This document shows positions 34,488 through 43,010 of a stretch of 64,000 bases of DNA, piece by piece. The first letter of the stretch is position 1. Every line of letters begins with the position of its first letter. The position numbers and the translations under genes were made by a program. The notes beneath the pieces are model-generated. The model saw only the letters and a list, made by a program, of their open reading frames with translations. It did not search any database and was not told the origin of the DNA. The stretch spans positions 305,889 through 369,888 of the forward strand of contig NZ_FMYY01000003.1 of assembly GCF_900101595.1 (NCBI RefSeq). Reading direction: 5' to 3'. The DNA is from Paenibacillus sp. cl123 (GTDB taxonomy: Bacteria > Bacillota > Bacilli > Paenibacillales > NBRC-103111).

Positions 34488-34760
34488 ATGAAGCTGCAAG
34501 ACGCTATTTTCAATTGGCTGCAGATCAGCCTTGTTGCCGAGGCTCGGCCGCAGGATGGGGCAGCCAGAGAAACGATGGAATTTTTCGAGACGATACTGAG
34601 GGAAGACCATGCGCTGAGCCGCTTTCTGTATGTATGCGATGAGAGCGTTTGCACGGTGGAATACAGCCAGGACGGGCAGGATAAGCTGCTGCGATACGAC
34701 CGGGAGCTGGCCGAGCAGCTGCTGACCGATATTAATTCCAATCCCAAGTACAATGAATGA
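34488..34760 (+). CDS. Uncharacterised small protein
   Basis: 90 residues, acidic: MKLQDAIFNWLQISLVAEARP ... ETMEFFETILREDHALSRF ... CTVEYSQDGQDKLLRYDRELAEQLLTDINSNPKYNE. No domain is recognised. Its position 6 nt after the previous gene suggests co-translation. The coding case rests on length, position and protein-like composition, since the ribosome site is weak (GAGAGGA about 10 nt upstream of the ATG). Confidence 0.6.
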   Translation: MKLQDAIFNWLQISLVAEARPQDGAARETMEFFETILREDHALSRFLYVCDESVCTVEYSQDGQDKLLRYDRELAEQLLTDINSNPKYNE

Positions 34761-34853
34761 CATATATCCAATCGTGTATAGATAATATAAATTATATGGA
34801 CGCGAAAGGAGTGTCAGTTCATCTTGCCGTCAGTAGCTGTTCCACATTCCGTA

Positions 34854-34862
34854 TGTTATAAT
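34854..34862 (+). promoter_or_regulatory. Extended -10 promoter of the ylaL-like gene
   Basis: TGTTATAAT is a perfect extended -10 (TGn then TATAAT) 40 nt before the start codon; the -35 is weak. Confidence 0.5.
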
Positions 34863-34902
34863 CGGTGTAGCAACAGTGACTTCAATCACAGGAGGGTATC
34901 TT

Positions 34903-35355
34903 ATGGCAGAAACGATCACAGCCTTATCGGAACAACTCGTCGAAAGCCTGCAAAATGAGGCGCTAGTCTTGCTCAGCACCATTGATCATGAGCACGGATC
35001 GCCCGCGATGAACGCCGTCTCCTGGCTGTTTGCCAAGGACGCATCCACGATTCGACTGTCCGTGGACCAGCGTTCACGGATTGTGGCGAACATCAAGGCC
35101 AATCCGCAAGTGACGTTAACTTATATCGGAGCAGGCTCCGTCCACGCCATCTATGGCCGCGGCCGTCTTGTGTCCGATGCGCTCGAAGAAGTGCCGTTCA
35201 AGCTGGCCTGCTTCGATATTGAAATTACGGAGGTCCGCGATGCGATGTTTTACGGTGCGCGTATTTCCGTTCAACCTGAATATGAGAAGACGTATGACAA
35301 GCGTGCCGCCGAGAAGCTGGACACGCAAGTGTTCAGCGCCATGAGAAAAGCCTAG
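34903..35355 (+). CDS. YlaL-like pyridoxamine 5'-phosphate oxidase-fold protein
   Basis: 150 residues with the split-barrel flavin-binding layout: NEALVLLSTIDHEHGSPAMNAVSWLFAKDASTIRLSVDQRSRIVANI and NPQVTLTYIGAGSVHAIYGRG. The position between typA and the PIN-PhoH gene matches B. subtilis ylaL. Likely flavin-binding oxidoreductase or sensor; no reaction is known. CAGGAGGGT lies about 6 nt upstream of the ATG. The stop codon sits inside the terminator that follows. Confidence 0.82.
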   Translation: MAETITALSEQLVESLQNEALVLLSTIDHEHGSPAMNAVSWLFAKDASTIRLSVDQRSRIVANIKANPQVTLTYIGAGSVHAIYGRGRLVSDALEEVPFKLACFDIEITEVRDAMFYGARISVQPEYEKTYDKRAAEKLDTQVFSAMRKA

Positions 35356-35385
35356 ATCCGATTTCCGTTTCTAGGCTTTTCTCTT
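35343..35385. terminator. Bidirectional terminator between converging genes
   Basis: GAGAAAAGCCTAGA and TCTAGGCTTTTCTC are perfect 14-nt arms around a 13-nt loop. The arm overlaps the stop codon of the ylaL-like gene. Confidence 0.85.
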
Positions 35386-35402
35386 CATATCCCGGCCAAG
35401 TC

Positions 35403-35948
35403 CTACAGCGAACCGCCCGGCTGTTGAGGGGTTGCCTGCTGCGGAGCGTTTGGTTCGGTATCCACGTCTCTGGGCATCTGCGGGATGATGCGGCCGATGA
35501 TGGCGGCCATTTCCTCGGCCAATCCATTCATACCGCGGCCGCTTTGCATCTGATTGCGGATGGTGCGGACGCGTTCGCCAAGATCCATATCGGCTGTCAC
35601 ATAAGCGTCAACTCCATACGGATCTTTTTTCAGAGCTTCGGCTACCGACAGCTTGATCGTCCCTACCTTGGCCCGGTCCATGCCCGGAGGCACATTGATG
35701 CCGACGATAGCCGTATTGCCGAAAACAACGCAATTGGCGCTTTCGACATTAGGGACGCTCATCGCAATTTGCTCCAGGCGATCGGCAACCGCACGCTGGT
35801 CCTTAATTTCTTTCTTCTGGGGCGCCGTTTGCTGCACTCTGACCTGGCGATCCCCCTCCTGAGCCGATGGGGCGGCGCCTCGGTTGGCCGAGCTGCAGCC
35901 TGACAAAGCGGCGGCTAGCAGTAGTACGATCGAGACAAACTTCATCAT
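35403..35948 (-). CDS. YlaJ/YhcN family sporulation lipoprotein
   Basis: 181 residues. A signal peptide with lipobox AALSGC (Cys18) marks a membrane lipoprotein. The remainder carries the YhcN/YlaJ pattern: VADRLEQIAMSVPNVESANCVVFGNTAIVGINVPPGM, then a Pro/Gln-rich tail. Family members are spore-associated lipoproteins that affect germination. AAAGGAA lies upstream. It is divergent from phoH2, as in B. subtilis ylaJ-ylaK. Confidence 0.88.
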   Translation of the reverse strand: MMKFVSIVLLLAAALSGCSSANRGAAPSAQEGDRQVRVQQTAPQKKEIKDQRAVADRLEQIAMSVPNVESANCVVFGNTAIVGINVPPGMDRAKVGTIKLSVAEALKKDPYGVDAYVTADMDLGERVRTIRNQMQSGRGMNGLAEEMAAIIGRIIPQMPRDVDTEPNAPQQATPQQPGGSL

Positions 35949-36057
35949 TCATCATCATTCCTTTCTTTGCGGTATCAGCTTTGGCTAGTTTGTCCTTACA
36001 GGCTATTTACTATGTAGCTCGCTTGAGCCAAACACCAAACCCCTGGGAGGAACGCGC

Positions 36058-37392
36058 ATGAAAAAAATATATGTATTGGACACCAACGTGCTGCTGCAGG
36101 ACCCCAATGCGATTTATGCTTTTGATGAACATGATGTGGTTATCCCGGCGGTGGTATTGGAAGAAATTGATCTGAAGAAGCGAAATGCGGACGAACTGGG
36201 TCGCAATTCCCGCCAAATTTCCCGCATGCTGGACTCGCTGCGGGCCGGCGGTTATCTATATGAAGGCATTGAGCTGCCCAGCGGCGGGCGGTTGAAGGTA
36301 GAGCTGAATCACAAGAGCTTTGCCAAGCTACAGGAAGTATTCGCGGAGGCTACGAATGATAACCGGATATTGGCAGTAGCGCTTAATTATCATCTGGAGG
36401 AGAAGGAGAAGCCTGATCCGAGGCCGGTAATTCTCGTCAGCAAGGATATGCTGGTGCGCATCAAAGCGGACGTGCTTGGCATTACGGCGCAAGATTATTT
36501 GACCGACAGGGTTGTCAATATGGCGGACGAGATCTACTCCGGCCATCTGACGCTGCGCGTGCACCCCGCGATCATCGATGAGTTTTATTCATACCGCTCG
36601 TTAAGCGTCAGCTCGTTGAATGTGGCTTATTCCTTGCATCCCCATGAGTTTGTTATTTTGAAGGACGAGTTGGGCACGAGCAAATCGGCTTTGCTCAAAG
36701 TAAACGCTGACGGCAAGAAGCTGGAGCCGCTTTACCTCAGCAATGATCCCGTCTGGGGGATCGCAGCCCGCAATGCTCAGCAGCGGATGGCGCTGGAGCT
36801 GCTGCTTAACGACGATATCCCGCTCGTCACCTTGACCGGCAAGGCGGGCACGGGGAAAACGCTGCTGACGCTGGCCGCCGGACTGATGAAGGTAGAGGAT
36901 GAGCGCAAATACAAGAAGCTGCTGATCGCCCGCCCAGTCGTGCCGATGGGCAAGGATATCGGTTACCTGCCCGGAGAGAAGGAGGAGAAGCTGCGGCCCT
37001 GGATGCAGCCGGTTTATGATAATCTGGAGTATTTGTTTGATACGAAGAAAACAGGCGATATCGATAAAATATTGGCGGGACTGGGCAGTATTCAAGTGGA
37101 GGCTCTCACTTATATCCGGGGCCGGTCGATTCCCGGGCAATTTATTATCATCGACGAAGCGCAAAATTTATCCAAGCATGAGGTGAAAACGATTGTCTCC
37201 AGGGTGGGCGAGGGCAGCAAAATCGTGCTGCTCGGAGACCCGGAGCAGATCGACCACCCATATCTGGATGCGTCGAGCAATGGATTGACCTACGTGGTGG
37301 AGCGGTTCAAGGAACAAAATATTAGCGGTCATATTTTACTGGAACGCGGAGAACGGTCGCATCTCGCGCAGCTTGCCGCCGATCTGTTGTAA
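36058..37392 (+). CDS. PIN-PhoH fusion protein (PhoH2/YlaK)
   Basis: 444 residues: an N-terminal PIN RNase domain (about 1-135) with MKKIYVLDTNVLLQDPNAIY and acidic residues including those in VLEEID and ATNDNRI, then a PhoH ATPase domain (about 230-440) with Walker A LTGKAGTGKTLLT and a Walker B region FIIIDEAQN. PhoH2 proteins unwind and cleave RNA in an ATP-dependent manner. GGGAGG precedes the ATG. No partner antitoxin gene is seen nearby. Confidence 0.95.
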   Translation: MKKIYVLDTNVLLQDPNAIYAFDEHDVVIPAVVLEEIDLKKRNADELGRNSRQISRMLDSLRAGGYLYEGIELPSGGRLKVELNHKSFAKLQEVFAEATNDNRILAVALNYHLEEKEKPDPRPVILVSKDMLVRIKADVLGITAQDYLTDRVVNMADEIYSGHLTLRVHPAIIDEFYSYRSLSVSSLNVAYSLHPHEFVILKDELGTSKSALLKVNADGKKLEPLYLSNDPVWGIAARNAQQRMALELLLNDDIPLVTLTGKAGTGKTLLTLAAGLMKVEDERKYKKLLIARPVVPMGKDIGYLPGEKEEKLRPWMQPVYDNLEYLFDTKKTGDIDKILAGLGSIQVEALTYIRGRSIPGQFIIIDEAQNLSKHEVKTIVSRVGEGSKIVLLGDPEQIDHPYLDASSNGLTYVVERFKEQNISGHILLERGERSHLAQLAADLL

Positions 37393-37396
37393 ACAA

Positions 37397-37438
37397 AAAA
37401 GCCGTACACGTGATGAACGATCACGTTGTACGGCTTTT
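37397..37438. terminator. Terminator after phoH2
   Basis: AAAAGCCGTACACGTGAT pairs with ATCACGTTGTACGGCTTTT (one bulged T). A and T runs flank both sides. Confidence 0.85.
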
Positions 37439-37539
37439 CTGCGAAACCCGACCGGTTGCAAGACGGTGAAAACAGATGGGGAATCGGGACAGCGAGTGGA
37501 TACCCGATCGGCCTCTGCCGCGCATAATCAACCGGACTT

Positions 37540-38091
37540 CTAAAGGCTTGGGCGATAAAGCCAGTGAACAGTGCATCCGTATGCCCGGGCGATGCCGACG
37601 GCCAGCTCATCATGCTCCGCTCCCATGGCGAAGCAGGTTCCTTCATCCGGTGCCTTCCAATCGCCAAGCAGATGCTCTTCGAGCTGAGCGGCGGCCAAGC
37701 GAGGCTCGGGACTTCGCGCTGCGCCGGCAGCGGAATCGTCTGATCCTGCGGCCGGCTGGAGTTGAAACAAGACGGCGGTAGCCGCGTACAGATAAGCGCG
37801 CTCGAGCCGGCTCCTAAATCCGTAGTCTGTGAAGGCGGGTCTGGGCCGGAAGGAATTGGGCAGGAGCAGCAAATCAAGCTCCTCTGTCGGCACCGCGTAT
37901 TGCGCCATGACCGGAAGCGCCGCTTCGCGGTCGCCCGCCGAGGCGAAGACGAGCAGCTCCTTGTCCCGGTCCGATACGGTAGTTCTCTCCGCCAATGCTT
38001 TGATAATTTGAGCGTAATAGCCCGGGCGTTTGCCGCCAGGCAAGCTTAAGTCGAGTGCGTAAGTTATGCTGAACTGGGGATGCGTGGTCAT
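37540..38091 (-). CDS. Uncharacterised protein
   Basis: 183 residues, no membrane segment and no motif recognised. Readable parts: ITYALDLSLPGGKRPGYYAQIIKALAERTTVSDRDKELLVFASAGDREAALP, a middle alanine-rich stretch, and a C-terminal AEHDELAVGIARAYGCTVHWLYRP. The start at 38091 is supported by GAGGAGG upstream on this strand. Next upstream is the coiled-coil secreted protein gene, 41 nt away, so they may be one unit. The overlapping frame 37329-37877 has no ribosome site and is not called. Confidence 0.65.
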   Translation of the reverse strand: MTTHPQFSITYALDLSLPGGKRPGYYAQIIKALAERTTVSDRDKELLVFASAGDREAALPVMAQYAVPTEELDLLLLPNSFRPRPAFTDYGFRSRLERAYLYAATAVLFQLQPAAGSDDSAAGAARSPEPRLAAAQLEEHLLGDWKAPDEGTCFAMGAEHDELAVGIARAYGCTVHWLYRPSL

Positions 38092-38132
38092 CGGTTGGTT
38101 GCCTCCTCGCAGATTTTGCCGCTCCGGGCTTG

Positions 38133-39263
38133 TTAGAGGACGAGCTTAAGCACGATGCGCAGCAAGCCTTCATCCTGATGCACTTCCGTCACTTGCAAGA
38201 TGGGCGCCAGCTTCTCCGGATATATGCTCAGGTCAACTTCCTTCTCAAGCGCTTCAACGGTAGTGGCCGGCAGCTGGAAGCCGTTGAAGTGCAGCTCCTC
38301 GATCCGGAAGCGGATGAACGGCTTGGCTTTCGGGTCTTCCCGGGCGGCGATGGAATACGCGCCCTGCACGGACAGGTCGATCCCGTCCTGCCGGCCGGAG
38401 GCTACGACCTTCCCGGGTATAAACTTAAAGGTCAGAGAAGCAAACATCGGATGCCTGGTTCTCAGGTACTCGTTCAGCTCTCCATCCGTCAGCTGAAAGG
38501 TCGAGCTGAGGCCGTTATCGAACAAGCTCAAATTGCTGTTTTTTCCCGTGCCTGTGCCGGAGCCTGTAGACATCGTTTGCGGCAGCTCCTGCATCGCTTT
38601 GGCCAGTTCTCTCAGATACGCCTTGAATGCGGGGAGTCCCTGCTCATGCCACTGACGGTTCAGCTCCAGCATCCGGGCTTGAAGAGCGGCCGCCTCGGCT
38701 TCGGAGCTGGCCCGAGCCGCGATCTGCCGGTCCAGTTCCGCCTGCAGGGCCAGCTGCTTGTCCCGCTGCTGCTGGAACCGGAGCTTGGCCGCCTGCAGGG
38801 CGTCTCCTGCTTGCTCAAGCTCCCGCTTATGCTCCGTTTGCTTGGCATAGGCGTCCTGATGCCGTCCTAAAGTCATTTTATCGTTGCTCAGAATCATCTG
38901 CAAATAGTCGAATATCGCGAGCCCGTCTGCGAAGGAACGTGCAGAGAATAACAACGTCCACAGCGAATCACGATCCCCCATATAGTAGGCGCGGATCACT
39001 TTGGCCGCATGCTCGCGCGTTTGCTCTACCGCGTCGGCAGAGCTTGCCAGTGCCGCTTCGGCCTTGCGCTGCTGCGTCTGCAGCTCGGCTTCCCGCACTT
39101 CGATCCGCTTCAGCTCCTGATCGATCTCGAAGATCGTCAAGCCTTGCTGCAAAATATCGCGGTCCTGATGAGGCTGCCCGGTTTCTGCGGCTGTAACCGG
39201 GCTTTGGACCGACAGGCAGGCGGCGCAAAGCAGCACGGTCAGCAATCGAATTCGCATCTTCAC
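38133..39263 (-). CDS. Secreted coiled-coil protein with C-terminal beta domain
   Basis: 376 residues. A signal peptide (RLLTVLLCAACLSVQSPVTAAE) is followed by a long coiled coil (about 45-190), with AELQTQQRKAEAAL and RAYYMGDRDSLWTLLFSARSFADGLAIFDYLQMIL, a pattern seen in the N-terminal domains of division hydrolases such as PcsB/EnvC. The C-terminal part (about 250-376) is beta-rich with no hydrolase motif. It may be a cell-envelope scaffold or regulator. The start is GTG at 39263 with GGAGGG 8 nt upstream. Confidence 0.72.
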   Translation of the reverse strand: MKMRIRLLTVLLCAACLSVQSPVTAAETGQPHQDRDILQQGLTIFEIDQELKRIEVREAELQTQQRKAEAALASSADAVEQTREHAAKVIRAYYMGDRDSLWTLLFSARSFADGLAIFDYLQMILSNDKMTLGRHQDAYAKQTEHKRELEQAGDALQAAKLRFQQQRDKQLALQAELDRQIAARASSEAEAAALQARMLELNRQWHEQGLPAFKAYLRELAKAMQELPQTMSTGSGTGTGKNSNLSLFDNGLSSTFQLTDGELNEYLRTRHPMFASLTFKFIPGKVVASGRQDGIDLSVQGAYSIAAREDPKAKPFIRFRIEELHFNGFQLPATTVEALEKEVDLSIYPEKLAPILQVTEVHQDEGLLRIVLKLVL

Positions 39264-39359
39264 CTCTATGTCCCTCCAATCCTCTCAAGTACAGATTATC
39301 ATGAGAATGGGAAAAACATGACAACTACTTTTCTCTCATACCTTCTCGCAGGCGGCAAA

Positions 39360-39385
39360 CAGGCTGCCGACGGATCGGCAGCCTT
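39360..39385. terminator. Hairpin between two envelope genes
   Basis: GGCTGCCG (39362-39369) and CGGCAGCC (39376-39383) pair around ACGGAT. The T run is weak, so termination of the lipoprotein gene (reading minus) is only likely. Confidence 0.45.
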
Positions 39386-39442
39386 ATCGCGGCTATATGG
39401 CAGTTGTGATTACGGAGCCGACCGGTTGTTCAGGCCGGCCGG

Positions 39443-40384
39443 TTACTTGGCTGCTGCGGGTTTCGGCAGCAGCTTCAGAATATCTCCCAAAGGCTTCGTA
39501 AGCTGGGGGATTTCCTTGGTAAATGACGGAGGCTGGTTGATCCCGTCGATGCGGTGCGTCCAGCGGACGGTATGAACGGGGCCGCCTTCTTGAAGGCTGA
39601 AGCGCAGCTCGCCTTGCTGCTGCCTGATATAGCCGGCTTCGTCTATCCAGATGACGAATGTAGAGGGAGCAAGCATATGCGCCGACGCCAGTCTATCTTT
39701 CCAGTTCTTGGTCTGGGCTTCGCCGAGCAGGCCGCTGGTCATCCATTCGTCCAGGGCAGTGGGAAGCGCCTTGAGCAGATAAGCAGATACCTGTTTTTGA
39801 TTTTTGTCGGTCAGCTGCAGGGTAATACGCTTGGCCGCTTCGCCGCCCGGCAGCTTCTCGTCCTTGGCTCCGGGCTCCAGCCAGTCCGGTTCCAGCTCCT
39901 GAAGAAGCCGTGCGCTTGCCGCAGAGGAAAGCCGCCCCGTTTGCTTCAGCCGTTCGGCCTGCTGCTCCAGCGGCAGCATCACATATTCGTCGGTTTTATT
40001 GATGATTGGCAAGTGAACATACATTTTGTTATCTTTAAGTAGGACGGGCATCTCTATCCCTTTATCCGAGCCTTGAGGCACAAGCTTGAAATCTGCCTCC
40101 GCCTGGACGAGCGGCTCCTTGGAGGAAGCCTTTCCCTGATACGTAAGCTTGCCTGTGCGGAAAGCGGAGAGCATGGCGGCGGTTAAGGGCTGAGCGTCTT
40201 TAAACAGGGAGGCGTCCAATTGAAATTCGGCTTCGCCCGAAAATTGATAGCTTTGGATTTGCTCCTGCTTGGCAGCGGCTTGCACCCAGTCCTCCTTCAA
40301 CTGCTTGCGGTCGGTACATCCGGCCATGAGCAGGACAGCGCAGCCGATGACGGCCGCTTGACGAAAGAAACGCGATGGATTCAA
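39443..40384 (-). CDS. Lipoprotein with large beta domain (unknown family)
   Basis: 313 residues. A signal peptide with lipobox LLMAGC marks a lipoprotein. The rest resembles LppX/DUF6612-type lipid- or polymer-binding lipoproteins in its repeated strand pattern (SYQFSGEAEFQLDASLF; KLTYQGKASSKEPLVQAEADF; KNWKDRLASAHMLAPSTFVIWIDEAGYIRQQ), which I recognise only loosely. The start is TTG at 40384, set by AAAGGAGG 8 nt upstream on this strand; the frame continues upstream but only with odd Arg/Pro-rich sequence. It is divergent from the methyltransferase gene. Confidence 0.75.
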   Translation of the reverse strand: MNPSRFFRQAAVIGCAVLLMAGCTDRKQLKEDWVQAAAKQEQIQSYQFSGEAEFQLDASLFKDAQPLTAAMLSAFRTGKLTYQGKASSKEPLVQAEADFKLVPQGSDKGIEMPVLLKDNKMYVHLPIINKTDEYVMLPLEQQAERLKQTGRLSSAASARLLQELEPDWLEPGAKDEKLPGGEAAKRITLQLTDKNQKQVSAYLLKALPTALDEWMTSGLLGEAQTKNWKDRLASAHMLAPSTFVIWIDEAGYIRQQQGELRFSLQEGGPVHTVRWTHRIDGINQPPSFTKEIPQLTKPLGDILKLLPKPAAAK

Positions 40385-40476
40385 GGCTTCTGCCTCCTTT
40401 GGATGTAGACTACCCGTACTATTATAACGATATAAGCAAGGTTTGTCTGTAGGTAATGAGGATTGGAGATGATGGA

Positions 40477-41613
40477 ATGGGAAAGGAAACGGGTCAAGAA
40501 GCGAGGCGGCGGCGCTCCGGCGGACTGCTGGAACGGCTGCGGCAGCGGCTTGACGCAAGCGCCGAAGGTTTCTTGTCGTTCCATGACTATATGGAATTAT
40601 GCCTCTATGAGCCGGACTACGGCTACTATACAAGCGGCCGGGAGAAAATCGGCCGATCCGGCGATTACTATACCGCAGGGGCGCTGGGTGGATTGCTGGG
40701 GGAATGCTTGGCCGGATATATCTCAAAGCAGCTGGAAGCATTCGACGGCCCGGTACGGCTGGTAGAATGGGGAGGAGGAACAGGCCGCCTGGCTGACGGG
40801 GTGCTGAACGGCATCCGGACCAGGGACCGTCAGCTGTACGACCGGCTCCGCTATACGAGCGTGGAAGCCAGTCCGTATCACCGGGGACTTCAGGCGGCAG
40901 CGCTGGCGGAGCATCGGGAGCGTGTGGAGATTATCGGTCCCGAAGCCTGGGAGCTTGCCGGTAAGCTGGAGAACGCCGTGATCTTCTCCAATGAGCTGCC
41001 GGACGCGTTTCCCGTTCATCGCGTTGTATACCGGCAGGAGGGGTGGATGGAGCTGGGCGTCCGCCTGCATGCGGCTGAGGGGAGATTTGAAGAGGTCGAG
41101 CGGCCGGTGTGCGATACAGAGGTGATGGCTTATATCGAGCGTGAGCGGCTGCCCCGCCGCCTCGGGCAGCGTTTTGAGGTCAATCTGGCCGCGTTGCGCT
41201 GGTACCGGGAGCTCGCCTCCGGGCTTGCGCCGGGCAGCCTCATCATCACGATCGATTATGGCGATGTACGGGACGAACTGCACGCCTCTCATCGGATGGA
41301 AGGGACGCTGATCTGCTACCGCGGCCATGCGGCCTCCGATACGCCGCTGCAGCATGCAGGTGAGCAGGATATCACTTCCCACGTCAATTTCAGCGCATTG
41401 ATGGAAGCCGGACAGGCTGCAGCGATGGAGACCGTCGCCTATCAGACGCAGAAGCAATTTCTCGTGGAGCAGGGCATTCTGCAGCTGCTTCAGGATCATG
41501 ACGCTTCCGACCCGTTCTCGCCGGCTGCGAAGCGGAATCGCGCAATCCGCCAGCTGCTGCTGTCCGACTCGATGAGCGAGCTGTTCAAGGTGCTGATCCA
41601 GACAAAAAAGTGA
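40477..41613 (+). CDS. SAM-dependent methyltransferase of the MidA/COG1565 family
   Basis: 378 residues: FHDYMELCLYEPDYGYYTSGREKIGRSGDYYTAG and VEWGGGTGRLADGVL are the motif I region and flank typical of NDUFAF7/MidA proteins, which methylate arginine in complex I assembly in eukaryotes; in bacteria the substrate is unknown. The C-terminal part is weakly conserved. ATG at 40477 follows GGAG by about 9 nt; 40456 is an alternative start without a ribosome site. A strong terminator overlaps its stop codon. Confidence 0.88.
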   Translation: MGKETGQEARRRRSGGLLERLRQRLDASAEGFLSFHDYMELCLYEPDYGYYTSGREKIGRSGDYYTAGALGGLLGECLAGYISKQLEAFDGPVRLVEWGGGTGRLADGVLNGIRTRDRQLYDRLRYTSVEASPYHRGLQAAALAEHRERVEIIGPEAWELAGKLENAVIFSNELPDAFPVHRVVYRQEGWMELGVRLHAAEGRFEEVERPVCDTEVMAYIERERLPRRLGQRFEVNLAALRWYRELASGLAPGSLIITIDYGDVRDELHASHRMEGTLICYRGHAASDTPLQHAGEQDITSHVNFSALMEAGQAAAMETVAYQTQKQFLVEQGILQLLQDHDASDPFSPAAKRNRAIRQLLLSDSMSELFKVLIQTKK

Positions 41614-41640
41614 GCCGCATGCTGCATGCGGCTCACTTTG
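41607..41640. terminator. Terminator after the methyltransferase gene
   Basis: AAGTGAGCCGCATG and CATGCGGCTCACTT are perfectly complementary around CTG, with A and T runs. The stem covers the TGA stop. Confidence 0.85.
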
Positions 41641-41668
41641 CTTGGGATGGCATCGATATCATTTGGAA

Positions 41669-41899
41669 CTAGATGGACATTTTGAAGAATGACCAATACG
41701 TAACTCCTGTGAACGAGAGAATCATGTAACCCCAAAATAATAATATGTAGGTGCGTTCGGACAGCTTCAAGTAGCCAAGCAATACGAAGACGGCCGTCTG
41801 GGCGAAAAAGATCAAGGCCATTGGTATTAAATCGCCGGCCAATGCCATTAACCCGATAGCAAGCGTCCAGAAGCCGAGTACGCGAAACATGCGATCCAT
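41669..41899 (-). CDS. DUF2626 membrane protein (YqgY-like)
   Basis: 76 residues with three hydrophobic segments: MDRMFRVLGFWTLAIGLMALAGDLIPMALIFFAQTAVFVLLGYLKLSERTYILLFWGYMILSFTGVTYWSFFKMS matches DUF2626. Function unknown. The ATG at 41899 follows GAGGGGGA on the minus strand; upstream in-frame codons (to 41920) lack a start context. It converges with the methyltransferase gene. Confidence 0.85.
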   Translation of the reverse strand: MDRMFRVLGFWTLAIGLMALAGDLIPMALIFFAQTAVFVLLGYLKLSERTYILLFWGYMILSFTGVTYWSFFKMSI

Positions 41900-42202
41900 T
41901 GTGCATCCCCCTCTCTGCATTCACGATTCGAAAAGAACATTACTATCCAACATTATAACGAAAGCCCGGGTGCGTGTAAACGTCCAAACCGTGACGAAAT
42001 TGAGTCATTTTAACCGTGTCGCACATAGTATGACCAAATTGCGAGAGATGATGTATGGACGCTGATAAAAATGGCAATACAAAATACTAGAAAAAGTATT
42101 CTATGAACTCTACCAAGGGCATAGAGATAAGTATTACAACATGTTCAGCTATAGTTTCAATCATAGATGATGAATAACGTGAGGGGTTAGGAGGATTGCA
42201 TC
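41900..42202. other. Intergenic region before the RsfA-like gene
   Basis: 303 nt, AT-rich. It carries an inverted repeat AATACT/AGTATT (about 42080-42100) and several near-matches to sigma boxes, but no convincing promoter for the sporulation gene downstream could be identified. No gene is seen. Confidence 0.5.
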
Positions 42203-42844
42203 ATGACGGCGATCAGACAAGACGCTTGGAGCGATGAAGACGATCTAATTTTGGCGGAGGTTACGCTTCGTCATATCCGGGAAGGAAGCACCCAGCTTTC
42301 GGCATTTGAGGAAGTAGGCGAGAAGATAGGAAGAACGGCTGCGGCGTGCGGCTTCCGCTGGAATAGTTTTGTTCGCAAAAAATATGAAGCGGCGATACAG
42401 ATCGCCAAGGCTCAAAGACAGAAAAGAAGCCAGCAGCGCAAGCATGCCGGCAGCTTCGTCAGCGTATCCGGTACCGTGGAGGTGGCGGAAGCTCCTGGAT
42501 TCCGGGCAGACGGCGTGCTGGAGGAACTATCCATCGACGCCGTGATCCGGTTTCTCCGCCAATGGAAAGGCAGCTACCAGGAAATGGTGCGTCATCTGAG
42601 GCAGCTTGAGAAGGAACTGAACGACAAGCAGGATGAGCTGGAGAAGCTGCGCAGCGAGAATGAGGTGCTCAGCAAGCAGGTAAATGCCGTTTCCACCGAT
42701 TACAGAGTGGTCAACGATGATTATAAGGCGCTGATTCAGATTATGGACAGAGCCCGCAAGCTGGCTTTCCTCGCCGAAGAAGACGAGGAAGTGAAATCTC
42801 GCTTCAAGATGGATGAGAACGGGAATTTGGAACGAATCGATTGA
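42203..42844 (+). CDS. RsfA/GerR-type sporulation transcription factor
   Basis: 213 residues: an N-terminal Myb/SANT-like DNA-binding domain (about 1-80: RQDAWSDEDDLILAEVTLRHIREGSTQLSAFEEVGEKIGRTAAACGFRWNSFVRKKYEAAI) and a coiled-coil (about 125-190). In B. subtilis rsfA is a forespore regulator and ylbO (gerR) a mother-cell regulator; the neighbours panE and bshC match the ylbO locus, so GerR is the likelier orthologue. TAGGAGG precedes the ATG. Confidence 0.9.
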   Translation: MTAIRQDAWSDEDDLILAEVTLRHIREGSTQLSAFEEVGEKIGRTAAACGFRWNSFVRKKYEAAIQIAKAQRQKRSQQRKHAGSFVSVSGTVEVAEAPGFRADGVLEELSIDAVIRFLRQWKGSYQEMVRHLRQLEKELNDKQDELEKLRSENEVLSKQVNAVSTDYRVVNDDYKALIQIMDRARKLAFLAEEDEEVKSRFKMDENGNLERID

Positions 42845-42854
42845 TAGAGCATCG

Positions 42855-42905
42855 ACCTCCGGGCAGACGGATCAAGCATCCGTTGATGCCCGGAGGTTTT
42901 TTGTT
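42855..42905 (+). terminator. Terminator after the RsfA-like gene
   Basis: ACCTCCGGGC pairs with GCCCGGAGGT around an inner hairpin ACGGAT/ATCCGT, followed by TTTTTTG. Confidence 0.85.
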
Positions 42906-42909
42906 CTTA

Positions 42910-42939
42910 TTGGTCAGGATAGGCCGCTTGTGCTAGAAT
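42910..42939 (+). promoter_or_regulatory. SigA-type promoter of panE
   Basis: TTGGTC (42910-42915), 18-nt spacer, TAGAAT (42934-42939), with TGC just before the -10 as an extended -10. Confidence 0.55.
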
Positions 42940-43010
42940 CAGGCCATGGCAGCCGAATCGATCGAGCTGCAATCGCTTCGCTGTTATAGCTAAAAAAGGG
43001 GGAGGCGGCG

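Noticed and set aside
36058-37392. Toxin-antitoxin reading of the PIN domain
   Set aside because: The PIN domain is fused to a PhoH ATPase and there is no antitoxin gene upstream; the ylaJ-ylaK arrangement is the standard housekeeping locus.
37329-37877. 182-codon minus-strand frame overlapping the 37540-38091 gene
   Set aside because: Pro/Ser-rich shadow without ribosome site, crossing the phoH2 terminator.
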